From contig NZ_LKEU01000042.1 of the NCBI RefSeq assembly GCF_001766835.1, forward strand, positions 1 through 64,000: DNA of 64,000 nt, written 5' to 3'. Of the stretch, positions 1-7,556 are shown one piece after another. The notes beneath the pieces are model-generated. The model saw only the letters and a list, made by a program, of their open reading frames with translations. It did not search any database and was not told the origin of the DNA. The first letter of the stretch is position 1. Each line of letters begins with the position of its first letter. The stretch comes from Acetobacterium wieringae (GTDB taxonomy: Bacteria > Bacillota > Clostridia > Eubacteriales > Eubacteriaceae). The position numbers were made by a program, and so were the translations under genes.

Positions 1-305
1 GGATTGATGCGTTCATACCAGCCTTCCATCTCGTATTGTGTGCAGAAGATAATGGAACCTTCCTTACAGCGGGTTTCGACAATCTCAAGCAGATCATAGG
101 CTTCCTGTGGTTCCAGGGTGCGGATCAGCCATTCGTCGAGAATCAGCAGTTCAACCTTCTGATAGGTTTTGATGGTCTTTCTCAAGGTGCCACAACCCTT
201 GGCAACACTCAGCTCATCCAGCAGTTCCGGCATCCGGATGTAGCGGACCGATTTGAATTTCCGGCAGGCGGCATTGCCCAGAGCATTGCTGAGGTAGGTT
301 TTGCC
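1..305 (-). pseudogene. istB: istB-like ATPase, 3' fragment
   Basis: The minus strand reads continuously from GKTYLSNALGN through a Walker-B-like LLILDEWL to FCTQYEMEGWYERIN and leaves the window on the left. This is the IstB/DnaC-like ATPase that assists IS21-family transposition. Only the part from the P-loop Gly-Lys-Thr onward is present; everything 5' of it is replaced by the recombinase element at 306-3810. The fragment reads outward from the element and is unlike the istB fragment on the other side, so the two are not halves of one gene. Confidence 0.85.
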
Positions 306-360
306 ATTATGTGAATCTTTACATAATGGCAATTATGCGAAGTTTTATGTTATGTAAAGT
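301..360. repeat. left end of RIT element
   Basis: Positions 301-326 are repeated directly at 3784-3809 (26 of 26 bases). Positions 322-337 (CATAATGGCAATTATG) are the exact inverse complement of 3779-3794. An inner TTATGTAAAGT lies at 350-360, and an inverted copy follows near 404-414. The first five bases of the direct repeat also belong to the istB P-loop codons. Confidence 0.75.
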
Positions 361-421
361 CGAAAGCGAAAATCATTGATAGCATCTCTTTTTTCCGCCT
401 TTAACTTTACATAATAATTAC

Positions 422-1444
422 TCATTTGCAAATGTTTTTTAGCCATACCATCAGATTTTTATCATCGTTCCAGTCCGGTTGCATTGGAGCTTCTGCGTTT
501 ACATAAGCAGCTTCAAGAGCTTTACGTTTTGTTTCCGAATCGGCTTTTGCATAAATTTCCGTGGTTGTAATACTTACATGTCCTAAGAAATCGCGTATAT
601 AAATTAAATTTATATTTGACTGCAACAAGTGCATGGCTTTGGTATGTCGAAATACATGGGGAGTAACCTTCTCGGGAAAAATGATCTCGGTATTGTTCTT
701 GGCTGCATCTACATACTTCTGTATAATATATGTAATACCTGCTCGCGTCAGTCGTTCATTCCTGCTATTAAAAAATAACGGCGAATCTAGTTTTTGGGGT
801 ATTTCCCAAAACTGCTGCTCCTTTAAATATTGAACCAGCATCTTGTTTGTCCGACTCATTAAAGGTATACTTCGTATTTTTCTACCCTTTCCCAAAAGGG
901 TAATGGTGGCCGGGGCTGATGTTCGAACGTCCTTTACAGAAAGATTGATTAGTTCCTGAACACGGGCACCGCTATCATAAAGCAGTGTGAGAAGCATTAG
1001 GTCTCTGCGACCATGTTTTGTTGAAATATCCGGTTCATTCAAAAGTACAGACATCGCTTCAACGGAAAGATAAGTCATGTTTTCGTGAGTGCATTTTTTT
1101 GATGGTATTGCCATGATCTTCTGGAGTTCAAAGAGATTTTCAGGAAGCTCCGTTTCAACATATCGCACAAACGCATGAATACAGGCAAGTCGCTGATTTC
1201 GTGTAGAAACAGAGCAATTTCTCTCTTTTTCCAGCCAGTCAAGAAAACCTGAAATCAGTTCAGTATTGAATTGTTTCATAGACAGACGCTCAATCCGGTT
1301 GCCGGCGGTGCTTTGGTAATACTGTAAAAACAAACGAAACGTATCGCTATAGGAACTGACGGTGTTTGAACTGACATTTCTCAGAGTCGGCAGATACGAT
1401 CCAAGGAATGAGGTCAGATATCTGGCAAAATCAGTTGTCTTCAT
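422..1444 (-). CDS. tyrosine recombinase (third gene of trio)
   Basis: A 340-residue site-specific recombinase/integrase. It has an N-terminal SAM-like core-binding domain and a C-terminal catalytic domain with Arg in GARVQEL, His-x-x-Arg in HVFRHT and the nucleophile Tyr in TTTEIYAK. The ATG at 1444 is chosen because MKTTDFARYL is a natural beginning and it overlaps the stop of the upstream gene (1431) by 14 bases, implying translational coupling. An upstream start at 1483 is open but would give a longer overlap. As the last gene in the trio it probably acts with the other two in excision and insertion. All catalytic residues are present, so it may be active. Confidence 0.9.
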   Translation of the reverse strand: MKTTDFARYLTSFLGSYLPTLRNVSSNTVSSYSDTFRLFLQYYQSTAGNRIERLSMKQFNTELISGFLDWLEKERNCSVSTRNQRLACIHAFVRYVETELPENLFELQKIMAIPSKKCTHENMTYLSVEAMSVLLNEPDISTKHGRRDLMLLTLLYDSGARVQELINLSVKDVRTSAPATITLLGKGRKIRSIPLMSRTNKMLVQYLKEQQFWEIPQKLDSPLFFNSRNERLTRAGITYIIQKYVDAAKNNTEIIFPEKVTPHVFRHTKAMHLLQSNINLIYIRDFLGHVSITTTEIYAKADSETKRKALEAAYVNAEAPMQPDWNDDKNLMVWLKNICK

Positions 1445-2405
1445 CAATATCCACCTCAGGTATGACCCAACCATAGTCAACATCCAAAGTATTTACAATA
1501 TCCGGATACAATTCTGCTGTCAGACGTAGGTAATACTGGCTACTTCGAATACCGGAATGCCCCATGTATGCGGACAGGTAAGGAAGGGCCGTAGTCAAAT
1601 CTTTTCCGCTTCGAACCCAGTTTCTCAGGCAATGTACTGCAAAAGTGTGACGAAGATCGTGAACTCTCGGTCCTTTTCCACGCCCACCATGGGATATGCC
1701 AGCAGTTTTGAGAATCAACCGATATGGATGATAGATATCTTTTAAAGATGTGCCTTGACTATTGAAAAAGAAATGCTCTGATTGTTGCCATTGTCCATAA
1801 CTACGAATATATCTGTCATAATTTTGACTTTGTTGTAATATTGTTTCATTAAGGGGGATGAAACGTTCCTTTTTAAACTTCGTTTCACGGATATGGAGGA
1901 TACCGGTATCAAGATCAACATCATTCTTTTTCAACTGCATAAGTTCGCTACTTCGCATGCCGGTGCTGTATAGCATCTTCAAGATCAGTGTATACTGCCT
2001 GCTTCGAAATGGATACTTCTCTGTATCACTCATTTTAGCTGCCGATTGGAAAAGTTCTGCCAGTTCATCATTGGTAAAAATATGTGGCTCGTAGGTGTCG
2101 TTTAGAAATATTCGTGATTCCACCGAATAAACATAGGCCTGATAACCAAGTCGAATCATATAATCTGCCAGACCCCGTATAACACCAATGCGATATTGGC
2201 GGTTCTTTTCTGTCTCATAAACTGTTTTGGAAATCCAGATTTTCACAAGTGCTTCATCCAGTTGCGGTTTTGTATATCCCTCCTGTTCTGCAAGGCGAAT
2301 AAATCGGTTTAATACTTGCTCATTTTTGTCATACTTAAATCCGAGGCTACGTTTTTCTTCAATGTAGTGTGATACAACCTTCTCAAGCGTTAACGGTTTA
2401 TTCAT
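1431..2405 (-). CDS. tyrosine recombinase (middle gene of trio)
   Basis: A 324-residue tyrosine recombinase. Catalytic residues are Arg in TGMRSSEL, HxxR in HDLRHTFAVH, the GH of YMGHSG, and Tyr in SSQYYLRL. The N-terminal part has the phage-integrase-like core-binding fold. It starts four bases inside the end of the 414-residue recombinase and runs into the third gene, so the three are translated as one coupled unit. Nothing suggests decay. Confidence 0.9.
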   Translation of the reverse strand: MNKPLTLEKVVSHYIEEKRSLGFKYDKNEQVLNRFIRLAEQEGYTKPQLDEALVKIWISKTVYETEKNRQYRIGVIRGLADYMIRLGYQAYVYSVESRIFLNDTYEPHIFTNDELAELFQSAAKMSDTEKYPFRSRQYTLILKMLYSTGMRSSELMQLKKNDVDLDTGILHIRETKFKKERFIPLNETILQQSQNYDRYIRSYGQWQQSEHFFFNSQGTSLKDIYHPYRLILKTAGISHGGRGKGPRVHDLRHTFAVHCLRNWVRSGKDLTTALPYLSAYMGHSGIRSSQYYLRLTAELYPDIVNTLDVDYGWVIPEVDIDEDN

Positions 2406-3646
2406 CTATCAAACACCTCCTCGGGATTGAGCGCACATTCTCTCAAGCGGGCATAATCGATATGCAGATAAATTTCCGTAGATTTGAGATTGGAATGGCC
2501 CAGAATTTCTGATATAACAGGAAGTGGTATATTTTCCTCAAGGAGAGTACTCGCCAGTGTATGTCTCAAAGAATGCATTCCCAATGGTGTTTCTCTTGTA
2601 ACCGGAATACCGGCTTCCCTGATATATTTTACAAGAATCCTGCTTAACGCTGAATTCGGAGTAAATGCTTCAAAAGGAGCAACATGCCTGACGAATACAT
2701 ACTCGGATTTTGTTCTCGGGCGGCCAGTTTTTAAATAATCAATCAAAGCCCATCCAACATCACGAAGAAGGGGAAACGATACGGGATTGCCTGTTTTGTG
2801 CTGAATTATCTGGATTGTACTGTCATGCCATTGCAGATTTTCGAGCTTAAGATTTTTAATATCTGAACATCGAAGACCATATCTTGCTACCATTAAAAGA
2901 ATCGCATAATCCCGCTTTCCGGTAGGGTTTCCACGGTCTATGCATGAAAGAACTTTTGTCACCTCCTCAGTTTTCCATGTTTTTGGCATCGCTGGCGCAT
3001 AGTAGTTTTTGATTTTTGGAAGGGAATCCGCCATATTCTGAGAAGTCAGTTCATTCAGGTAAAGATATTGAAGAAAACAACGAATCGCTACCATAGTTGA
3101 AGTCACTGACTTACTTGAATAATTGATGAATGTTCTGATATATTCTGCAAGTATTGTTGCATCGATACGATTGCAGTCATCAATCCCATGCTCATTCAGA
3201 TAAAAAATAAAATGTCTGATGCGATTCATTCTGCTATAGTTTCCCTGTTCGGACAGATTTCTGCTTTTGCATTCTTCAAGGTAACCATTGAAGGCAGTCT
3301 GAAACTGTTTCGGGCAAACGGATGCCGCAGTCGGACCAAGCTTCCTGCGAAGAATAATCCCATGGATTTGATAATCCCCCAATACGCGAATATAGCGTAC
3401 CTGTACACAGATCTTTTTTGTTGGTGAATTCTCGTGGATAGTATCATGTGTACAACCATAGTTTTCCAACAAAAACGAGCTTCCAAGATTCTCGGTGAAA
3501 TAGACTTCGTTTCGCTCATTCGCAAAATTTAGAAATCGGCGGTAAAAACGCTGATAGTTGAGAATTGTTTGTTTTGCGTAGTCCATTTCACGCATTTTTT
3601 GAAGAACTGTATCAATCAATTCTTCAAGGGTTAATAATCCTTCCAT
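2402..3646 (-). CDS. tyrosine recombinase (first gene of trio)
   Basis: At 414 residues this is the longest and first-transcribed member of the trio. The catalytic domain shows Arg in YGLRCSDIK, HxxR in HSLRHTLAS, GH in ILGHSN and Tyr in KSTEIYLH. The extra length is N-terminal, as expected for a larger DNA-binding region. An AGGAGG-like ribosome-binding site lies just upstream on the minus strand (about 3653-3660). The promoter must lie in the roughly 160 bp to the right element end, which also holds the TTATGTAAAGT repeats, so recombinase binding could autoregulate transcription (inference). Confidence 0.9.
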   Translation of the reverse strand: MEGLLTLEELIDTVLQKMREMDYAKQTILNYQRFYRRFLNFANERNEVYFTENLGSSFLLENYGCTHDTIHENSPTKKICVQVRYIRVLGDYQIHGIILRRKLGPTAASVCPKQFQTAFNGYLEECKSRNLSEQGNYSRMNRIRHFIFYLNEHGIDDCNRIDATILAEYIRTFINYSSKSVTSTMVAIRCFLQYLYLNELTSQNMADSLPKIKNYYAPAMPKTWKTEEVTKVLSCIDRGNPTGKRDYAILLMVARYGLRCSDIKNLKLENLQWHDSTIQIIQHKTGNPVSFPLLRDVGWALIDYLKTGRPRTKSEYVFVRHVAPFEAFTPNSALSRILVKYIREAGIPVTRETPLGMHSLRHTLASTLLEENIPLPVISEILGHSNLKSTEIYLHIDYARLRECALNPEEVFDR

Positions 3647-3703
3647 TGTTTACATCCTCCTATAGAAATATTTGAGCTCTGCTCTAAATACATTCTATAG
3701 GGT

Positions 3704-3809
3704 TATGTAAAGTTCAAGACAAAAAAACTCTGATTTTTAGTGATTTCTGCCCTCAACTTTACATAACGCATGACTTTACATAATTGCCATTATGTGAATC
3801 TTTACATAA
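3704..3809. repeat. right end of RIT element
   Basis: Contains TTATGTAAAGT at about 3704-3714, inverted copies at about 3757-3767 and 3773-3783, the 16-bp terminal inverted repeat 3779-3794, and the 26-bp direct repeat 3784-3809. The ten bases TGAATCTTTA next to the inverted repeat keep the same orientation at both element ends while the flanking arms are inverted. That is the pattern expected of a strand-exchange core. Confidence 0.7.
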
Positions 3810-3810
3810 G

Positions 3811-3978
3811 GGTAAAACCCATCTGGCCGTAGGGTTGGCGGTTTGTGCGATCAAAAGTGGCTATACCGCTTATTTTCTCAGTGCTCATGAACTGATTTCA
3901 ATGATTCAGGAAAATATTGTTTCCGGGCGCATTCATCGCAAACTTAAAACACTGAATAAACCCAATATCCTGAATTGA
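3811..3978 (+). pseudogene. istB: istB-like ATPase, internal fragment
   Basis: Begins precisely at the P-loop GKTHLAVGLAV and continues AIKSGYTAYFLSAHELI to NKPNILN, then stops. This is the Walker-A to pre-Walker-B part of an IstB ATPase. The N-terminus is replaced by the RIT element, and the C-terminus is lost at a second junction with an agrC-like fragment near 3978. Its sequence differs clearly from the istB fragment at 1-305, so a second istB subfamily was involved. Confidence 0.8.
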
Positions 3979-3985
3979 CAGTATT

Positions 3986-4381
3986 TTGAATTTAAAAATC
4001 CAGGCAGCAGAACAACAAAATATAAAAATCGCACTTGATTTGAGTATTCCCGAAAAAATGGACATATCATCATTTGATTTGGCGATAATTTTAGGAAACT
4101 TACTGGATAACGCTATTGAGGCCGTTGCTGAGTTGGAAAAAGAAAGACAGATAAAAACCAAAATAAACTATGATAAAGGGCGTTTAATTATTCTGGTGGA
4201 AAATCCCTATCAGGGTGAACGTGTAAAAGTCGGGAATCGTTATCTGACAACAAATAAAGAGCCAAGCCAACATGGTTTAGGCCTGGAAAATGTGAAAAGT
4301 GTTTTACAAAAATACGATGGGTCGATGGATATTAACCAGCGGAGTAATATCTTCTCGGTTTCCCTGCTGTTATTTGTTTAG
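3986..4381 (+). pseudogene. agrC: AgrC-like histidine kinase, C-terminal fragment
   Basis: About 131 residues cover only the GHKL ATPase domain. The N-box is ILGNLLDNAIEA and the G-box is HGLGLENVKSV, typical of AgrC/ComD-type quorum-sensing kinases (HATPase_c_5 type). The membrane sensor domain and phosphoacceptor helix are missing, cut off at the istB junction just upstream. The following agrD/agrB genes support the agr assignment. A lone ATPase domain from a TTG start is unlikely to signal. Confidence 0.8.
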
Positions 4382-4390
4382 ATGATTGCT

Positions 4391-4426
4391 GCGAGCATGC
4401 TTTTAATAAGCTTGCACGTTTTTTAT
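4391..4426 (+). terminator. probable rho-independent terminator after agrC remnant
   Basis: An imperfect GC-containing hairpin (GCGAGCATGC against GCTTGCACGT, about 8 of 10 pairs) is followed by six T residues, 10 bases after the agrC stop codon. Confidence 0.6.
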
Positions 4427-4540
4427 TTGAATAAAAAAACTTAGTTCACTACAAAAAAATATATTAATTTTAACATAATCTGGCACAAGTGAAAATATAT
4501 GGTAGATTTAGGACATGAAAGATAAAAAGAGGAGGTTGCT

Positions 4541-4713
4541 TTGAAAAATCTATTATTAAAGTGCTGTCGGGTGATTGCAGCTATGGCGTTGGTCGGGTGA
4601 TTGCAGCTATGGCGTTGATGGTAACAACGTTAAACGTCAATACGGCCTGCTGGTTTTTTATGCACCAGCCAAAACTCCCGGAGGGTGCAGAAAAACTCAA
4701 AAAGTTCAAGTGA
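4541..4713 (+). pseudogene. agrD: agrD-like autoinducer peptide precursor, frameshifted
   Basis: A GGAGG site (4531-4535) precedes a TTG start. The reading frame gives MKNLLLKCCRVIAAMALVG and then stops at 4598-4600. If one copy of the 26-bp tandem duplication at 4566-4617 is removed, the frame continues to 4713 and encodes a 48-residue precursor. That product has an amphipathic leader, a core beginning around NTACWFFMHQ and an acidic/Lys-rich tail LPEGAEKLKKFK, the layout of cyclic thiolactone (AgrD) precursors. The stop lies 8 bases before agrB. A GTG in the second copy could still restart a shortened, leaderless product. Confidence 0.75.
4566..4617 (+). repeat. 26-bp perfect tandem duplication inside agrD
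   Basis: Two identical 26-bp units, 4566-4591 and 4592-4617. Because 26 is not a multiple of three, the duplication shifts the agrD frame and creates a stop after 19 codons. Confidence 0.95.
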
Positions 4714-4721
4714 AAAGTGCA

Positions 4722-5273
4722 ATGACGGAGAGAATCACAGATATCCTTATTAGCAATGAAATCATCATAGCAGAGAACAGAAATTTATATACCTATGGTT
4801 TACAGCAAGGACTGTTGATGATCCTCAATGTTGCTACGATTATTGGAATCGGAATTGTGTTAAACATGGTGTGGGAAAGTATTATCTTTCTTTTAACATT
4901 TGTGCCACTTCGTTTCAACGCCGGTGGTTACCATGCAAAAACACAGCTAAGATGCTATTTGTATTCAGTCGCAATGATTACAGCCACTTTGATGGGTATT
5001 AAGATTATCCCCTGGACGGGGATTATTTGTATAGCTCTGACACTATTTGTGGGAACAATCATCTTTTTCCTTGCGCCAGTGGAGGCTGCAAATAAACCGT
5101 TAGGTCAAGTCGAAAAAGCTGTGTATAAAAAAAGAACACGTTTCACTTTGGTTGTGTTTGTGTTTCTGGTTTTGCTATTTTGTTATATTGGTCAATTAGT
5201 GATTTCAGTTTGTATAATGATGGGAATTGTTATAGTTGGGATTGTGCTTGTGTTGGGAAGAGTGACGAGTTAA
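4722..5273 (+). CDS. agrB: AgrB-like accessory gene regulator protease
   Basis: A 183-residue polytopic membrane peptidase that processes and exports AgrD-type peptides. The diagnostic stretch PLRFNAGGYHAKT holds the catalytic His (residue 71), and Cys78 follows in LRCYL. About five hydrophobic segments follow. The ATG at 4722 is chosen because it begins the normal MTERITDIL N-terminus and lies 8 bases after the agrD stop; longer in-frame starts only read through the agrD region in the wrong frame. It looks intact, although its substrate gene is frameshifted and its receptor truncated. Confidence 0.9.
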   Translation: MTERITDILISNEIIIAENRNLYTYGLQQGLLMILNVATIIGIGIVLNMVWESIIFLLTFVPLRFNAGGYHAKTQLRCYLYSVAMITATLMGIKIIPWTGIICIALTLFVGTIIFFLAPVEAANKPLGQVEKAVYKKRTRFTLVVFVFLVLLFCYIGQLVISVCIMMGIVIVGIVLVLGRVTS

Positions 5274-5456
5274 TTACAAAGAAGTATTTAACACAAAAAG
5301 TAAAATTGAAAACATACGTAGGAAGATTGGTTGGTGGAAATTGAGTTTTTAATGATCATGAATCATTGATGTATTTAATAAGTTAATAAAAATAAGAGCT
5401 TAAGTTTTACTGCTAATAATACGAATTCAGAAATAGATTATTTTGAGGAGGTTAAA

Positions 5457-5558
5457 ATAAAGTCGTTTTTAGAAAGATTATTCGGTTTGGATGGTATTTG
5501 TTCTTTTAAAGAGAGAGGAAAACAAATAAAATGGAAAAATGTAAATTTAGAAATTTAA
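5457..5558 (+). other. possible 33-codon leader ORF with ATA start
   Basis: A strong GAGGAGG lies 5 bases before ATA AAG TCG, which opens a 33-codon frame (xKSFLERLFGLDGICSF...) overlapping the next gene by 28 bases. No ATG, GTG or TTG lies at the right distance from this site. It could be a rare ATA start, a mutated start codon, or chance. The rest of 5274-5456 is AT-rich with no recognisable gene. Confidence 0.25.
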
Positions 5559-6316
5559 TAATTGGTTTAGTATTATTTGCGTTTTTGTTGAGCATGTCTT
5601 CGGTACACGCAATGGATAATTCTTCAGAACGAATTGACGAAATAGCAAATTTGAAAACTGGCAATATTGTTTTAACAGAGGAATATACAGGGAAAACCGT
5701 CTATGTTGAACCATCTGTAATTTCGGAACCGGAGGTTATTTCTTCAAATCAAAATCAACTTTTGTCAGTTATGGGTATTGAAGAAACTACAACTGAATAC
5801 AAACAAGATATACAGGCAGAAATCCCAACATTAGCAACATTATTAAGTACAACTGATAATGTTGTGATATCTAATGCTGAGAGGTACGACTCTACTTATA
5901 GTATGACTGCTTATGTAACTGTTTATTTTCAAAGACAAAATATAACTGCAGGACAGTATAGTACAACACAAGAAAAAATTACAAAAGTTTCTGTATCTTA
6001 TAAAGTTTCTGACAGTAACACTTGGTTTACAAATGCTTATGTTGGATATTTATCTAAAGGGCATCAATTACTGAATAATGGGAATTTCACGTATAATGAA
6101 GGCTATGACGATAAGCTTATAACTAATTCTCCTAGGTCTTGTAGTTATGCGGAAATAGTTGCTAATAAATCCGTTTGGGTTGATAAAAATGAATCAACAC
6201 CGACAAATCGAGGAATTTTATATGGAACTCTTTACAATTCATCTAGAAATAGATCTTGGCTTGTAAAGTGTCCAGTAGACCTTAATGATAACTATGCACC
6301 TGGCGAACTCAATTAG
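5531..6316 (+). CDS. secreted protein of unknown function
   Basis: A 261-residue protein with a classical signal peptide: basic start MEKCKFR, hydrophobic stretch to about residue 26, likely cleavage after VHA. The mature part is rich in Ser, Thr, Asn and Tyr, with alternating hydrophobic residues that suggest beta structure (SYKVSDSNTWFTNAYVGYL). No LPXTG anchor, lipobox, transmembrane segment or catalytic motif is visible, so it is probably released or cell-associated. The RBS GAGAGAGG lies 10-14 bases upstream. Base composition is markedly AT-rich compared with the housekeeping genes to the right, suggesting acquired DNA. It is not recognised; proximity to agrB does not prove regulation by it. 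Confidence 0.7.
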   Translation: MEKCKFRNLIIGLVLFAFLLSMSSVHAMDNSSERIDEIANLKTGNIVLTEEYTGKTVYVEPSVISEPEVISSNQNQLLSVMGIEETTTEYKQDIQAEIPTLATLLSTTDNVVISNAERYDSTYSMTAYVTVYFQRQNITAGQYSTTQEKITKVSVSYKVSDSNTWFTNAYVGYLSKGHQLLNNGNFTYNEGYDDKLITNSPRSCSYAEIVANKSVWVDKNESTPTNRGILYGTLYNSSRNRSWLVKCPVDLNDNYAPGELN

Positions 6317-6365
6317 GTAGCTTAATATCCAATATTTCTTTACTGAGCTTTTTTCTTAACATAGT

Positions 6366-6425
6366 ATACTGTCGTGTTACATTAATTACTCTCATATAGG
6401 AGTAATTAATGTAACACGACAGTAT
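6366..6425. repeat. perfect 26-bp inverted repeat (8-nt loop)
   Basis: Positions 6366-6391 and 6400-6425 are exact inverse complements separated by TCATATAG. The stem is mixed AT/GC with no T-tract, 50 bases after the secreted-protein gene. It could act as a factor-dependent or bidirectional RNA hairpin, or be a remnant of a small mobile element. Confidence 0.85.
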
Positions 6426-6742
6426 TTATATGAATTTTTGGGGAGATACCACAACAATATCGTAAGTTAGTTCCAATCAATCCGCGTTAGTACCTATAGT
6501 TCTAATCCACCATTGTTTTCTTTGATTATACAAGAAGACATTCTGATCTATCAGGATTGTTGTGTGCACTGCCAGGTGACTCTGTGCCCTTAGCTGCGCA
6601 GAATGCTTTTTGTTTGAGTAATTATAATGTTTAGTTTTGATTTAAACAAATCGGAATCATAAAAAACTAAACTCCAGTTTTATTGAAGCCAGGCGACGGG
6701 CAGGTTGGTTTTTACATCCGCAATATTCAATTTTTACGTACA
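6426..6742. other. intergenic, no gene recognised
   Basis: About 320 bases of AT-rich DNA with frequent stops in all frames. I see no RNA gene, repeat or convincing coding frame here. Confidence 0.5.
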
Positions 6743-6771
6743 TTGCATGAATCAGTTCTGCTTGCTATAAT
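6743..6771 (+). promoter_or_regulatory. sigma-A-type promoter
   Basis: TTGCAT, 17-bp spacer, TATAAT. It lies about 60 bases before the first of the small membrane-protein genes. Confidence 0.65.
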
Positions 6772-6828
6772 AAACTAAGTACATAATCTGAGGAGATTAA
6801 GTAGTATTTTTAAAATGAGGAGTCTGTA

Positions 6829-7233
6829 GTGAAATATTTTGAAATATTAAAACCATATCTGATTATAATCATCCTTTTTATTTATGTCATAGTTATTGGT
6901 AATGGGAAGTCTGTAGACCAATCTTTATTTTATGAAGTAATTATTAGACCAATTGAAGGTGCATTATTTGGTACATTTCTGTATATGTTAAATCTACGAG
7001 ATTCAAAAATGACTTTCAAATTAAAATTTCATTATTTAATAATTGCCTTAATTTTGGTCTTGATTTATTATTCACGATACATCTCAATGTTAGCTTTTTA
7101 TGCAAATTATTCGATTGAAGTGCCATATTTATTAATTACTTCACCGATTATATTATATATTTGTCCTGTACTAGTCGGTTACTATCTATCTAAAGGATTA
7201 ATTTCAGAAAATATTCATTTTATCAAGAAATAG
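6829..7233 (+). CDS. small four-helix membrane protein (family A)
   Basis: 134 residues from a GTG start preceded by TGAGGAG. Four hydrophobic segments are visible, at about residues 8-24, 42-56, 67-85 and 100-122. The C-terminal pattern PVLVGYYLSKGLIS resembles PILSGFFMFESLFS and PTLAGFYLTRGLFA in the genes at 8783 and 9278, and the helix layout is the same, so the three appear to be paralogues. No known function. Strongly AT-rich. It is the first gene after a good promoter and may be transcribed with the following small membrane genes. Confidence 0.65.
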   Translation: MKYFEILKPYLIIIILFIYVIVIGNGKSVDQSLFYEVIIRPIEGALFGTFLYMLNLRDSKMTFKLKFHYLIIALILVLIYYSRYISMLAFYANYSIEVPYLLITSPIILYICPVLVGYYLSKGLISENIHFIKK

Positions 7234-7309
7234 AGATTAATATCATATCTTGTGATGAATGTTTGATCAGTTATACTTAAAAACATTCTGGCGGCAAGAG
7301 AAATAATCT

Positions 7310-7552
7310 TTGACTGGTGAACAAAGAGCGGGAAATTTAAAAAACGTTTTTTATTTCGGATTTCCTGATGTTTTTATCATCTTTCGTAGCCATATATCCG
7401 AAATTCCTGCTGGTGGTCTGAGAATTAATCCAGTGCAATTCGTAGGAAACGTAGGTGTAATCTGGCTAATTCTATTTTATTTGTCTAAAGTGTTTCGAAA
7501 GCTAGTGTTGATGGGAAGAAAAAAGAAAGATGACGAAAGAAAGAAGGCATAG
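7310..7552 (+). CDS. small membrane protein, start uncertain or truncated
   Basis: About 80 codons ending LSKVFRKLVLMGRKKKDDERKKA. A pattern FGFPDVFIIFRS, then NPVQFVGNVGVIW and a hydrophobic helix suggest one or two membrane segments and a basic cytoplasmic tail. No convincing start codon with a ribosome-binding site lies ahead; the TTG at 7310 is two codons after a stop. The real N-terminus may be lost. Its end nearly abuts the next gene at 7557, so it may still be in an operon. Not recognised. Confidence 0.45.
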   Translation: MTGEQRAGNLKNVFYFGFPDVFIIFRSHISEIPAGGLRINPVQFVGNVGVIWLILFYLSKVFRKLVLMGRKKKDDERKKA

Positions 7553-7556
7553 TATC

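Larger units (their letters stand above)
306..3810 (-). mobile_element. RIT-type element (three tandem tyrosine recombinases)
   Basis: Three tyrosine recombinase genes overlap head to tail on the minus strand and nothing else is encoded between the ends. The ends carry a 16-bp inverted repeat (322-337 and 3779-3794), a 26-bp direct repeat (301-326 and 3784-3809), and several copies of TTATGTAAAGT in both orientations that could be recombinase arm sites. This architecture matches Recombinase-In-Trio elements, related to the Tn554 tnpABC group. Both boundaries fall at the codons GGN AAA ACC of the P-loop of an istB gene. The exact limits are inferred from the istB reading frames. Confidence 0.8.

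Noticed and set aside
633..833. Plus-strand frame within the recombinase element
   Set aside because: Antisense to the catalytic domain of a recombinase; no independent support.
4575..4721. Extended N-terminus of AgrB reading through the agrD region
   Set aside because: The extension translates agrD DNA in the wrong frame; the ATG at 4722 gives the normal AgrB start.
6366..6425. Calling the 26-bp palindrome a standard terminator
   Set aside because: No T-tract follows either arm and the stem is AT-rich; reported as an inverted repeat instead.
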